From UBA3076 sp964646435 (lineage in GTDB: Bacteria > Desulfobacterota > Dissulfuribacteria > Dissulfuribacterales > UBA3076), in the NCBI GenBank assembly GCA_964646435.1, contig CAZYEJ010000005.1, forward strand, positions 1-64,000: DNA of 64,000 bases, given 5' to 3'. Position 1 is the stretch's first letter. Each line of letters begins with the position of its first letter. The translations under genes and the position numbers were made by a program. Below the pieces are notes generated by a model. It was not told where the DNA came from, made no database searches, and saw only the letters and a program-made list of their open reading frames with translations. Shown piece by piece: positions 32,268-40,759 of this stretch.

Positions 32268-33209
32268 ATGGGTAAAAAGAAAAATTATTACAAGCTACTC
32301 GGTGTTTCAAAGAATGCCTCTCCTGAAGAGATCAAGAAGGCATTCCGAAAAATGGCACTCAAGTATCATCCAGACAAAAATAAAGGGGATAAAACTGCTG
32401 AAGAGCGTTTCAAAGAGGTTAACGAGGCCTACGCAGTGCTGAGTGATCCTGAAAAACGACGTCAGTATGATACCTTTGGTTCCACGGAATTCCATCGCAG
32501 ATTTACACAGGAGGACATCTTCCAGAATTTTGATTTTAGTAATATTTTTCAGGACATCGGAGGCCGTGGAGTCTTTTTTGGCGGACGAGGCGGAGCCGAA
32601 GTCCCCTTTGATGATATCCTGGGCCAGGTCTTTGGTGGTAAACGTGGCGGCTTTGGTGGCCGTTCATGCAAACAAGGTTTTCAGTATTCACAACCAATCG
32701 GACAGGACGTGGTTATGGAACTGGCCCTTTCCCCTAAGGAGATCTTTAAAGGCTCACATAAGTTGATATCTATCCGGACCGGCGGCAATCCTGAGCGAAT
32801 CTCCGTACATATACCAAAAGGCATTAGCACTGGGAAGAAAATCCGGGTAGCAGGCAAAGGGGGACAGGGACCGGGAGGCAGAGGTGACCTCTACCTGCTG
32901 ATCAGTCTCAAGCTTGATCCCGGTTTTCGTTCAAGCGGTTCAGATGTGGAAGTAGACAAGGTTATAAAATTTACTGATGCCTGCCTTGGTACGGAAGTGG
33001 AGGTCCCGACTGTGGAAGGGGGGACAGTGAGGCTAAAGATACCTGCAGGTGCACGGTGTGGACAGAAGTTACGTCTGAGGGGGAAGGGTCTCCCGACTGC
33101 TTCCGGTGGCAGAGGAGACGAATATGTTCGAATAATGATTGAAGTGCCGGCCAAGCTTACTTCGAAACAGGAGAAACTGATATTAGAGTTGAAAAAGCAA
33201 GGTCTTTAG
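32268..33209 (+). CDS. DnaJ-like co-chaperone without zinc finger (CbpA type)
   Basis: This 313-residue Hsp40 protein has an N-terminal J domain with YYKLLGVSKNASPEEIKKAF and the HPD motif in YHPDKNKGD (residues about 33-35), which stimulates Hsp70 ATPase. A Gly/Phe-rich linker follows (GGRGVFFGGRGG, GGKRGGFGGR). Then come two beta-rich client-binding domains (VHIPKGISTGKKIRVAGKGG, VRLKIPAGARCGQKLRLRGK). The four CxxCxGxG repeats of DnaJ are absent, placing it in class II (CbpA-like). It may serve the Hsp70-like protein at 22225 or the normal DnaK. Confidence 0.92.
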   Translation: MGKKKNYYKLLGVSKNASPEEIKKAFRKMALKYHPDKNKGDKTAEERFKEVNEAYAVLSDPEKRRQYDTFGSTEFHRRFTQEDIFQNFDFSNIFQDIGGRGVFFGGRGGAEVPFDDILGQVFGGKRGGFGGRSCKQGFQYSQPIGQDVVMELALSPKEIFKGSHKLISIRTGGNPERISVHIPKGISTGKKIRVAGKGGQGPGGRGDLYLLISLKLDPGFRSSGSDVEVDKVIKFTDACLGTEVEVPTVEGGTVRLKIPAGARCGQKLRLRGKGLPTASGGRGDEYVRIMIEVPAKLTSKQEKLILELKKQGL

Positions 33210-33217
33210 CAATTATT

Positions 33218-33244
33218 AAGCAATCAAAAAAAACCTGATTGCTT
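33218..33244. terminator. Hairpin between convergent dnaJ-like and thrC genes
   Basis: AAGCAATCA and TGATTGCTT form a 9-bp stem around an A-rich loop, in the 33-base gap between two convergent genes. It may serve as a terminator on both sides, though T-runs outside the stem are poor. Confidence 0.4.
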
Positions 33245-34640
33245 ATAACGCATGCTTAACAATATAATTTTTTACCGCGTTTACTTCTGCAGGTAAGATT
33301 TTACATCTGCTAGGCCTGCTTTCAATTCCTTTTAATGACTCTGGTCGCTCCGGTTTCCTGCCTATGGCCTTACGTACAGCCTCAGGGAATTTTGCCGGAT
33401 GTGCAGTGGCCAGACAGATAGTGGGTCCTTTGGGTAGATCAGGCCCCAGCCTCTCAGCCGCGGCTACCCCTACTGCAGTGTGTGGGTCCAGAATATAACC
33501 TGTTTCCTTATAGATGTCCCTGATAGTTGTGATCGTTGATGCCTGGTCTATAGAAGCAGAGGCGAAATCCTTTCTTACCTGGGCTCGTTCCTCCTGACTA
33601 ATTATAATTTTGTCTTTTTTATCAAGAAAGATAAATGCCTGTTTTATCCGTTCCGGTTCCTGATTGTACAGGTAATAAAGATAGCGCTCAAAATTGCTGG
33701 CGATCTGGATATCCATGGAGGGGCTTATGGTGGGAATCACTTCACTTTTGGTGTAGCGGCCCTGAAGGACAAAACGAGTCAAAATATTGTTCTCATTGGT
33801 GGCAAGGACCAGTCTTCCTATATTGGGCTGAATAAGCTGTTTTGCTATATACCCTGCGAAGATATCTCCAAAATTCCCGGTTGGTACAGAGAAATTGACT
33901 GATTCAGATCCTGTTTGCTTTTTCACCTTCAGAGCGGCATAGACATAATATACGACCTGGGCAAGGACCCTGGCCCAATTGATGGAATTGATGGAACCCA
34001 GATGATATCGGGCCTTGAAGTCGAGTTGATTGAATATGGCCTTGACTATGGCTTGGCAGTCATCAAAAGTGCCTTTCACTGCAATATTAAAGACGTTCTT
34101 CTCCGGCACAGTGGTCATTTGAAGGGCCTGTATTTTACTCACCAGTCCCTGGGGATGGAGTATAAAGACGTTTATATTATCCTTTCCTCTGACCCCATAG
34201 ATGGCGGCACTGCCAGTATCTCCGGAAGTGGCGCCGAGGATGTTCATGTTCTCGCCTGATGTCCTAAGAAGAAGAGAAAACAGGTTTCCCAGGACCTGCA
34301 GGGCAATGTCCTTAAAGGCCAGGGTGGGCCCATGGAAGAGTTCCAGGACATAGTGTTTCCCAACTTTAACAATAGGAGTGACGTCAGGTGTGTCGAATGT
34401 GGTATAGGCATCGTTAATTAGGGACTCAAGCTCTTTGTCTGAAAGATCGTCAACAAACAGGCCAATAATTTTCAGGGCAAGCTTTGGATAACTCAGACCT
34501 TTCCATTCATCAAGAGTGGCCGAATCCACAGATGGGAGGGGGTCCGGCAATAACAGCCCTCCGTCTGCAGCAAGCCCCATCATTACGGCCTCTGTGAAAG
34601 ATATGGGATTAATCCCTCCGCGGGTGCTTATGTATCTCAT
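33243..34640 (-). CDS. thrC: Threonine synthase
   Basis: This PLP enzyme converts O-phosphohomoserine to threonine, the last step of threonine synthesis. It is 465 residues, the long fold-type II form of threonine synthase seen in Proteobacteria. The N-terminus MRYISTRGGINPISFTEAVM is characteristic. The PLP lysine lies in GPTLAFKDIALQVLGN (near residue 108), and the phosphate loop is GATSGDTGSAAIYGV. Later SVPTGNFGDIFAGYIAKQLI also matches. It follows a small gene directly (one base gap), so both are probably cotranscribed. Confidence 0.95.
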   Translation of the reverse strand: MRYISTRGGINPISFTEAVMMGLAADGGLLLPDPLPSVDSATLDEWKGLSYPKLALKIIGLFVDDLSDKELESLINDAYTTFDTPDVTPIVKVGKHYVLELFHGPTLAFKDIALQVLGNLFSLLLRTSGENMNILGATSGDTGSAAIYGVRGKDNINVFILHPQGLVSKIQALQMTTVPEKNVFNIAVKGTFDDCQAIVKAIFNQLDFKARYHLGSINSINWARVLAQVVYYVYAALKVKKQTGSESVNFSVPTGNFGDIFAGYIAKQLIQPNIGRLVLATNENNILTRFVLQGRYTKSEVIPTISPSMDIQIASNFERYLYYLYNQEPERIKQAFIFLDKKDKIIISQEERAQVRKDFASASIDQASTITTIRDIYKETGYILDPHTAVGVAAAERLGPDLPKGPTICLATAHPAKFPEAVRKAIGRKPERPESLKGIESRPSRCKILPAEVNAVKNYIVKHAL

Positions 34641-34895
34641 CTAATCCTTTCCATGTTCGTGGTGACGGCTATGGAGTTCAGGGCTCTCAATGGGACCTCC
34701 GGCCAGATCCAGGGCGTGTTGCAACTCTTTAGTAACCTGTTCAGTGGCGCTTATTGCCTTTTTGAGTGCTTCTTTTACCTGGATATTGTCTGAATCTTCA
34801 AACAACTTGGCCCACCTGTCGATTTCGGCTATGTGCTCATGGTTGTGCGCAATCCAATGGGGCAGGAGTATCCTCAGTTTTTCCAAATCGGTCAT
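34641..34895 (-). CDS. Small conserved helical protein of unknown function
   Basis: This 84-residue acidic protein is predicted to be almost entirely alpha-helical. It begins MTDLEKLRILLPHWIAHNHE with HIAEIDRWAKLFED, and ends with a His-rich tail, SRHHEHGKD. The LPHWIxHNxEH motif recurs in small proteins of anaerobic bacteria that are annotated only as domains of unknown function. The histidines could bind a metal, but this is a guess. It lies immediately before thrC on the same strand, without a gap, suggesting joint transcription. I cannot name a function. Confidence 0.7.
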   Translation of the reverse strand: MTDLEKLRILLPHWIAHNHEHIAEIDRWAKLFEDSDNIQVKEALKKAISATEQVTKELQHALDLAGGPIESPELHSRHHEHGKD

Positions 34896-34972
34896 TTAAA
34901 TGCAGACTCCTTTTGGCATAGATATTTCAATATTAAGAGGTGTTATTATAACGTTTTCCAATTTAATAGTAT

Positions 34973-35085
34973 AGGAATTTCCATTTTTCAGACAGGATAA
35001 ACAGGATAAATAAAAATCATACCTGCCTGTGCGTCATACGCAGACAGGTAAATCCTATTTATCCTGTCTGAAAGAGTCTCGCCTT
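34973..35085. repeat. CAGACAGGATAAACAGGAT inverted repeat
   Basis: The outer arms TTTCAGACAGGATAAACAGG and ATCCTATTTATCCTGTCTG enclose an inner hairpin, ACCTGCCTGTGCGT/ACGCAGACAGGT. The left end GGAATTTCCATTTTTCAGAC, continuing AGGAT, recurs at 59301-59330 with few changes (GGAATTTCCATTATTCAGAC, then AGGAT). It is therefore a dispersed element with one complete and one partial copy in the window. Confidence 0.6.
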
Positions 35086-35122
35086 AGGCAGCTAGTTTAA
35101 GTTATTATTAATTGAAAGGGAA

Positions 35123-35314
35123 CTATTCTTGAGGTTCCAATATGATCCTATTTTTTAATAGATCAATGCTGGCAATGCGGGCAGGAATGGTCTTGGGGGC
35201 ATCAAATAGCCCCTGTATTCTGACCCCTTCAGGACAGAGTTCTACCAGGATGGCATCCCGCAATATCTCTTCTTCCGTATCGTCTTTTTTAAGATAGATT
35301 GTGGATTGGCACAT
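35123..35314 (-). CDS. CooT-family nickel-binding protein
   Basis: This 63-residue protein starts MCQSTIYLKKDDTEEEILRD and continues AILVELCPEGVRIQGLFDAP. It has the length, the N-terminal Met-Cys and the ...LFDxxxxIPxxIxxIDLxxxxIxLE ending of CooT. In Rhodospirillum, CooT binds Ni(II) through Cys2 as a homodimer and assists CO dehydrogenase maturation. The related small proteins of SRB are assumed to do similar work. No CO dehydrogenase gene is in the window. The Cys2 residue is present here. Confidence 0.8.
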   Translation of the reverse strand: MCQSTIYLKKDDTEEEILRDAILVELCPEGVRIQGLFDAPKTIPARIASIDLLKNRIILEPQE

Positions 35315-35423
35315 TTCTTCAGGTCCTTTTATGAAATTGAGTTTGAAGGCACTATTTCGGTTTATCCGGGTTATGAATTAAAATAAAATACCTCCAATTC
35401 CTCAATTCCTCAATATCTATTTA

Positions 35424-35564
35424 GTGCCTGAACGGAAACCCCAAAATTTGTTTTCTCAATTTTGGTCAGGGACAATTAACAATTAAGGTCACTTCCTTTT
35501 TTAAATTCAAAATTCAAAATTTAGAATTCAAAATTGTGTCTGAACGGCCTTTTCGTTCAGACAC
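35424..35564. repeat. GTGTCTGAACGG palindrome family, copies 2 and 3
   Basis: 35511-35564 is the reverse complement of 12706-12759 with two mismatches in 54 bases. Just left of it, 35424-35475 (AGTGCCTGAACGGAAACCCC to GGTCAGGGACAATT) is a diverged relative in the opposite orientation with its own A/T tail. Two members of the family therefore lie next to each other. Confidence 0.7.
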
Positions 35565-35606
35565 TACCTATGCATACCCTCCGCCTCGCATCTGCAGCAC
35601 CCTATA

Positions 35607-35665
35607 AACGGTTACAGCTCGGTGGGTTGCGGTAAAACGGGCGTTGTAATCCCGTGAACGGTTAC
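35607..35665. repeat. 46-bp dispersed repeat, copy 1
   Basis: 35620-35665 (CGGTGGGTTGCGGTAAAACG to GTGAACGGTTAC) is identical over all 46 bases to the reverse complement of 43784-43829. AACGGTTAC at 35607-35615 and 35657-35665 forms an additional direct repeat with a period of 50. The gap 35315-35766 holds no gene, only repeats. Confidence 0.85.
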
Positions 35666-35766
35666 CATTAAACTAACAGCTAACAGCTAATCGCTCAATT
35701 TAGCTTTTGTTCAATTTTATCCGGGTTAGGGGATTTTCTTAAAAAAATCTGTTATTATGCAAATTT

Positions 35767-36861
35767 ATGAAAGAAGGAAATATAGAAATGGCAAGCGATC
35801 AGGGACACAATAATGGAGATGAAATATCCATAGTACTTATCGCGGTCCGCTTCAGGCCAAAATGGCCTCCGTCCCACTACAATGCGGGTAATATTCCGGT
35901 AATGGATGCAGAGTGGTTAGTGGTGCCCACAGAACACGGAATTGAGGTCGGCAGGGTACTCGGACGTCCTGTAGTGATCAAAATGCCTGTGAAGGTCCTT
36001 CCTCCCAAGGTGGAGCGTTTGGCCAGCACTCATGAAATAGAACTCTACTACCGGAATCTGGATCGGGAAAATGACGCCCGGGATGTCTGCGCAGAGCGTA
36101 TTCGTGCCCTGGGTCTTTCCATGAAGCTGGTCAGGGTGGAGAGCTTTTTCGATGGAAGCAAGGTCGTATTTTACTATTCTGCAGAGGGCAGAGTAGATTT
36201 CAGGGAATTGGTAAAGGACCTGGTAAAGACCCTGCAGACAAGAGTGGAAATGTGTCAGATAGGCATAAGACACGAGACCAAAATGAAAGGAGGAGTAGGA
36301 GCTTGTGGTCGGGAGTTATGTTGTGCCAGCTTTCTTCAGGGTTTTGATCCTGTATCCATAAAGATGGCCAAAGCCCAGAATCTCCCTTTGAATCCAAACA
36401 AAATATCTGGAATTTGCGGTAGATTGCTATGCTGTCTTACCTATGAGTACGGAACATATCTGGAATTAGCCAAAGGCATGCCTCTCCTTGGAAAACCTTG
36501 TGATACTCCTGCCGGACAAGGTAAAGTGATACGCCGAGACATACTGAGCCAGACAGTCACAGTGGTTCTTCCTGATAACACGCAACAAAAATTTAAAATT
36601 TTAGAGCTTGAGCAACATCGTTTGCAACAAAAGAAAAAGCCCAAATCTTCAGCTAAATCAATCACCCATTCACCAAAGCAAAAGCGATTTGGAAGTAAAC
36701 CGGGGATGGAGAAAAAGAGGCGGGAGCATTCAACTGCATCTAAAGATAATGCCAGCCGTCCCAAGGATAGAACTAAAGGGAAGAATTTAAAAGCAAAGGG
36801 AAAGAATAGGCGTAATAGGGCAGGACGCGTGCCATCCGCGTCCAAAAAAGGAAATTCCTAA
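35767..36861 (+). CDS. ricT: RicT/YaaT (PSP1 domain) protein
   Basis: This 364-residue protein has the PSP1 C-terminal domain. VEMCQIGIRHETKMKGGVGA with CGRELCCASFLQGF, and then ISGICGRLLCCLTYEYGTY, carry the four conserved Cys that in Bacillus RicT help ligate Fe-S clusters. The Ric complex affects RNase Y-dependent mRNA maturation in Bacillus. In other bacteria the role is less clear. The C-terminal ~90 residues are a Lys/Arg/Ser-rich tail that may bind RNA. The gene precedes metG by 19 bases, and the pair is common in related genomes. The start at 35767 could be replaced by the ATG at 35788, which is preceded by GAAGGAAA. Confidence 0.88.
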   Translation: MKEGNIEMASDQGHNNGDEISIVLIAVRFRPKWPPSHYNAGNIPVMDAEWLVVPTEHGIEVGRVLGRPVVIKMPVKVLPPKVERLASTHEIELYYRNLDRENDARDVCAERIRALGLSMKLVRVESFFDGSKVVFYYSAEGRVDFRELVKDLVKTLQTRVEMCQIGIRHETKMKGGVGACGRELCCASFLQGFDPVSIKMAKAQNLPLNPNKISGICGRLLCCLTYEYGTYLELAKGMPLLGKPCDTPAGQGKVIRRDILSQTVTVVLPDNTQQKFKILELEQHRLQQKKKPKSSAKSITHSPKQKRFGSKPGMEKKRREHSTASKDNASRPKDRTKGKNLKAKGKNRRNRAGRVPSASKKGNS

Positions 36862-36880
36862 CCTATCAATAAATTACTCA

Positions 36881-38788
36881 ATGAAAAACAGATTCTACAT
36901 AACAACACCCATTTACTATGTAAATGCAGAACCCCATCTGGGACACGCATATTCAACTGTGATTACTGATGTGCAGAACCGGTTCCACAAGCTTCGCGGG
37001 GAGGAGACCTTTTTCCTGACAGGAACAGATGAACATGGGGACAAAATTGTTCAGGCAGCAGAAAAGCAGGGGATAGACCCAAAGACCTATGCAGACAGGA
37101 TAAGCTCCTTGTTCAGGGAGTCCTGGCCCCTCCTGGACGTAAAGCCTGACAGATTTATTCGCACCACGGAGCCGGAACATATCGCAACCGTGCAGCGCAT
37201 ACTGCAGGACGTCTATGACAGAGGGGACATAGTCTTCAGGGAATATGAGGGGCTTTACTGCTTTGGGTGTGAACGCTTCTATATGGAACGGGAACTTGAA
37301 GACGGAAAGTGCCCGGACCATGGTACTGTCCCTGTACGGTTGAAGGAAAAAAATTATTTTTTCCTTATGAGCCGTTATCAGGACTGGCTGATAGACCATA
37401 TAAAGAAGCACCCGTTGTTCATCACGCCTGAGCGTTACAGGAATGAAGTGCTGTCCTTCTTAAAGGATCCCCTGAATGACCTTTGCATCTCAAGGCCCAT
37501 CAGCCGTCTCACGTGGGGCATACCCCTTCCGTTTGACGATAAATTTGTAACCTATGTCTGGTTTGATGCCCTGATCAACTATCTGACCGGGTTGGGATAT
37601 CCGGATGGCCCCAATTTTTCAAAGTTCTGGCCGGTGGCCGAACACGTGGTAGCCAAAGATATCCTGAAGCCGCACGGTATTTACTGGCCCACCATGCTAA
37701 AGGCCATTGGACTCAAGCCCTATAGACGTCTCCATGTCCACGGCTACTGGCAGATCCGTGATCAGAAAATGTCCAAGAGCATTGGAAACGTGATAAGGCC
37801 GAGGGATCTGGTTGAGTCCTTTGGTGTAGATGCAACCAGATACTGTTTGATGCAGGAAATGGCCTTTGGCCTGGATGCCGGATTCAGCGAAAAATCCTTT
37901 TTGCTGAGGATAAACGCCGATCTTGCCAACGACTTAGGGAATCTTGTGAGTCGTACCCTGGCCATGGTCCGGAAATATGTCAAGGGAGAGGTCCCTGCAC
38001 CTCAAGAACCGGAGGGAGTGGAAAAAGAGCTGCGTGAGGCCGCGCTCAGGCTGGTACCTGTCTGGGAAAAGACCATGGAGTCATTTGCAGTGCACAGGGC
38101 CATGCAGGCAGTCTGGGAAGTAATAAATAAGGCCAATAAAGTGATTGACACATCCGCCCCATGGGTCTTGGCCAAGGACCCGGCCAAAGCAGGCCAACTG
38201 AGGAATGTTCTTTATACACTCCTTGAGTCTCTTCGAATTATTTCAATCCTGGTAGCCCCTGTGATGCCGTCAACCGCCGGAAAAATGCAGGAGGCCATAG
38301 GTCTTGACCCGCAGGAGGACATGAATCTTGACGCGGCCCGGCGATGGGGAATACTGACTCCCGGGACCAAAACTTCACGCATACCGTCCCTGTTTCCCAG
38401 GTTGGAAACAGGGAAGGCAAAGGACAAGAAGGAGGTTAAAAAAAAGACTGTGTCTGAAAATGCTGAAAAACAGATTTCCTTTGAGGATTTTCAACAGATA
38501 GACCTCAGGGTGGCAAAGATAACTGCTGCCGAGAGGGTACCCAAGGCAGACAGGCTTATGAAGCTAAACGTCCGCTGTCCGGAAGAACGAACGATCGTTG
38601 CCGGTATTGCGGAACACTTTTCATCTGAAGATCTTGTCGGCAGGCAGGTAGTTGTGGTTGCCAATCTCAAGCCGGTAAAGATCATGGGAGTACGATCCGA
38701 GGGGATGTTGCTTGTTGCCAAAGACGATAAGGGTCTTCATCTGACCACCGTGGCCACTCCGGCAGAATCAGGGGCAAAGGTGAGCTGA
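36881..38788 (+). CDS. metG: Methionyl-tRNA synthetase
   Basis: This class I synthetase of 635 residues charges tRNA-Met. The HIGH-type motif is EPHLGHAYS (residues 17-25). The zinc-knuckle reads CFGCERFYMERELEDGKCPDHG. The second signature KMSKSIGN is at about residue 296. An additional C-terminal tRNA-binding domain (EMAP II/Trbp111 type) begins near residue 530 with EDFQQIDLRVAKITAAERVP and contains ANLKPVKIMGVRSEGMLL. The gene lies between ricT and selB with very short gaps, so the three probably share a transcript. Confidence 0.97.
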   Translation: MKNRFYITTPIYYVNAEPHLGHAYSTVITDVQNRFHKLRGEETFFLTGTDEHGDKIVQAAEKQGIDPKTYADRISSLFRESWPLLDVKPDRFIRTTEPEHIATVQRILQDVYDRGDIVFREYEGLYCFGCERFYMERELEDGKCPDHGTVPVRLKEKNYFFLMSRYQDWLIDHIKKHPLFITPERYRNEVLSFLKDPLNDLCISRPISRLTWGIPLPFDDKFVTYVWFDALINYLTGLGYPDGPNFSKFWPVAEHVVAKDILKPHGIYWPTMLKAIGLKPYRRLHVHGYWQIRDQKMSKSIGNVIRPRDLVESFGVDATRYCLMQEMAFGLDAGFSEKSFLLRINADLANDLGNLVSRTLAMVRKYVKGEVPAPQEPEGVEKELREAALRLVPVWEKTMESFAVHRAMQAVWEVINKANKVIDTSAPWVLAKDPAKAGQLRNVLYTLLESLRIISILVAPVMPSTAGKMQEAIGLDPQEDMNLDAARRWGILTPGTKTSRIPSLFPRLETGKAKDKKEVKKKTVSENAEKQISFEDFQQIDLRVAKITAAERVPKADRLMKLNVRCPEERTIVAGIAEHFSSEDLVGRQVVVVANLKPVKIMGVRSEGMLLVAKDDKGLHLTTVATPAESGAKVS

Positions 38789-38791
38789 TTC

Positions 38792-40759
38792 ATGGATACT
38801 AAGACCATCATTCTCGGCACTGCCGGCCATGTTGATCACGGGAAGACCGCCCTGGTCAAGGCCCTTACCGGAATAGACACCGACAGGCTAAAAGAGGAAA
38901 AAGAGCGGGGCATCACTATTGAACTGGGTTTTGCCCTTCTTTCCATGCCTTCAGGCAGGCAGGTGGGAGTAGTAGATGTCCCGGGCCATGAACGTTTTGT
39001 AAAAAACATGGTGGCCGGAGCCATGGGGATGGACCTCGTTGTCCTTGTAGTAGCTGCTGACGAAGGGATAATGCCCCAGACTACAGAGCACATGGAGATA
39101 TGTCGGCTTCTTGGAGTTAAGAAGGGGCTTGTTGTTCTGACCAAGAAGGATCTTGTGGAAAAGGAATGGCTGGAAATGGTCACTGAGGACGTCAGTGATT
39201 TTGTCTCAGGCACATTTCTGGAAGACGTTCCTGTGCTGGCTGCCTCCTCAGTCACAGGAGACGGCCTTGACGAGCTCCTCAGTGTCTTGGATGAGATGGT
39301 GTCGGAAGTGGTGCCAAGGGCCCCGGTCGGGCCATATCGCCTTCCGGTGGACAGGGTATTCACCATAAAAGGTTTTGGCACGGTAGTCACCGGCACTTCC
39401 ATTTCGGGGCAGATTAGATTGGGAGATGAGATATCTATCTATCCAAAGGGAAGGACTGCCAGGATTCGGGGTATTCAGATCCATGGAAAGGATGCCCGGG
39501 GGGCCCATCCGGGAATGCGCACGGCACTCAATCTACAGGGTATTGACAAGGAGGATGTCAGCAGGGGAGACGTTATAGCTACTCCGGGGAGCCTGCATGC
39601 AAGCTACCTCATTGACTTGAATTTTCTGTATCTTGCCAGCGCAAGCCGTCCCCTGCGGCACAGGAGTCCTGTCCGCTTTCATGTGGGAACAGACGAGGTT
39701 ATCGGAAGGGTTCTGCTCCAGGGCGATGAGCTTGTTCCGGGTTCAGAGGCCTATATCCAGATAATGCTGGAGGAACCGGTGGCGGTCCTTTCAGGAGATC
39801 ACTATGTTATCAGAAGTTATTCACCTATCCGTACCATAGGTGGTGGAAGGATCCTCCACCCTGTTCCCAGGAAACGGAAGCGGACCCGGCCCGCGCTCTG
39901 GACAGAGCTTGATATCCTGGCCAAAGGTGGACCGGCTGACATCATTGGATATCATCTGGAACGTGCGGGTGTGAGGGGGCTTTTAAAACCTGAACTCGCG
40001 ATGCGTAGCAGCATCTATGGAAAACGCCTTGCCCGGGAGCTTGATTCTCTTCTGAGTTCCAAAAAAGTTATATGCTCTGAAGGGGAAGGACAGAGACTTG
40101 TCCACGGTAAAATTTACGAGGCTCTAAAAAAACAAGCGCTCGATATCCTGCGAACCTTTCACAACGACAATCCTCTTGTCCAGGGTCTGTCCAAAGAGGA
40201 ACTAAGGTCCCGCCTCTTTCCCATAGCCGGACCTGCCGGACCCGCCTTTCAATCACCAAATCACCAAATCACCAAATCACCAAATCAGAGGCTGTTTCAA
40301 ATGCTCCTTTCTGATCTTGTCAAGTCAGGAAAGATTGCACAGGAAAAGGATCTTGTCCGGCTTTCCTCCCACAATGTGATTCTTGGTGATGAAGAAAAAG
40401 AACTCAGGAGCAAGCTTGAGATTATCTTCAAACAGGCCGGTTTTCAGCCCCCTTTTCGTGAAGATGCCATTGGCCGTGTGAAAGGACATGAGAAGGCGGC
40501 AGACAAAATATTTGATTTGATGGTCAGGGAAGGAATTCTTGTACGTCTGAGGGACAATCTTTATTACCACCACAGCGCCCTGGATAAAATTAAGGACATG
40601 GTCATTCGTTTCATCAAAGAGCACGACGAGCTTAACATAAAAGAATTCCGGGATCTTGCCGGAGGACTTTCCAGAAAGTACATGATTCCGCTCCTTGAGT
40701 ATCTGGACAACCAGCGGGTGACCATACGAATAGGTGATAAGCGCAAACTACGGGGATGA
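38792..40759 (+). CDS. selB: Selenocysteine-specific elongation factor SelB
   Basis: SelB delivers Sec-tRNA(Sec) to UGA codons that carry a SECIS hairpin. The 655-residue protein begins with an EF-Tu-like GTPase: GTAGHVDHGKTALVKALTGI, DTDRLKEEKERGITIELGFA and VDVPGHERFVKNMVAGAMGM. Domains II and III follow (FTIKGFGTVVTGTSISG). The C-terminal winged-helix domains that read SECIS RNA end YLDNQRVTIRIGDKRKLRG. Near residues 487-499 an octamer tandem repeat, AATCACCA x4, is inserted in frame in a linker. The presence of SelB shows that the organism makes selenoproteins. It overlaps the next gene by 4 bases (ATGA). Confidence 0.96.
   Translation: MDTKTIILGTAGHVDHGKTALVKALTGIDTDRLKEEKERGITIELGFALLSMPSGRQVGVVDVPGHERFVKNMVAGAMGMDLVVLVVAADEGIMPQTTEHMEICRLLGVKKGLVVLTKKDLVEKEWLEMVTEDVSDFVSGTFLEDVPVLAASSVTGDGLDELLSVLDEMVSEVVPRAPVGPYRLPVDRVFTIKGFGTVVTGTSISGQIRLGDEISIYPKGRTARIRGIQIHGKDARGAHPGMRTALNLQGIDKEDVSRGDVIATPGSLHASYLIDLNFLYLASASRPLRHRSPVRFHVGTDEVIGRVLLQGDELVPGSEAYIQIMLEEPVAVLSGDHYVIRSYSPIRTIGGGRILHPVPRKRKRTRPALWTELDILAKGGPADIIGYHLERAGVRGLLKPELAMRSSIYGKRLARELDSLLSSKKVICSEGEGQRLVHGKIYEALKKQALDILRTFHNDNPLVQGLSKEELRSRLFPIAGPAGPAFQSPNHQITKSPNQRLFQMLLSDLVKSGKIAQEKDLVRLSSHNVILGDEEKELRSKLEIIFKQAGFQPPFREDAIGRVKGHEKAADKIFDLMVREGILVRLRDNLYYHHSALDKIKDMVIRFIKEHDELNIKEFRDLAGGLSRKYMIPLLEYLDNQRVTIRIGDKRKLRG
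40252..40288. repeat. AATCACCA tandem repeat inside selB
   Basis: Four perfect units of AATCACCA plus a partial fifth unit lie in frame in selB and encode SPNHQITKSPNQ. The same four-unit array occurs at 40767-40801. An inverted two-unit form is at 42388-42404. Confidence 0.9.

Noticed and set aside
36953..37411. Minus-strand frame of 152 codons within metG, and similar long antisense frames in rpoB, rpoC and rplK
   Set aside because: All lie opposite strongly conserved genes and show no family signature; they are reading-frame shadows.
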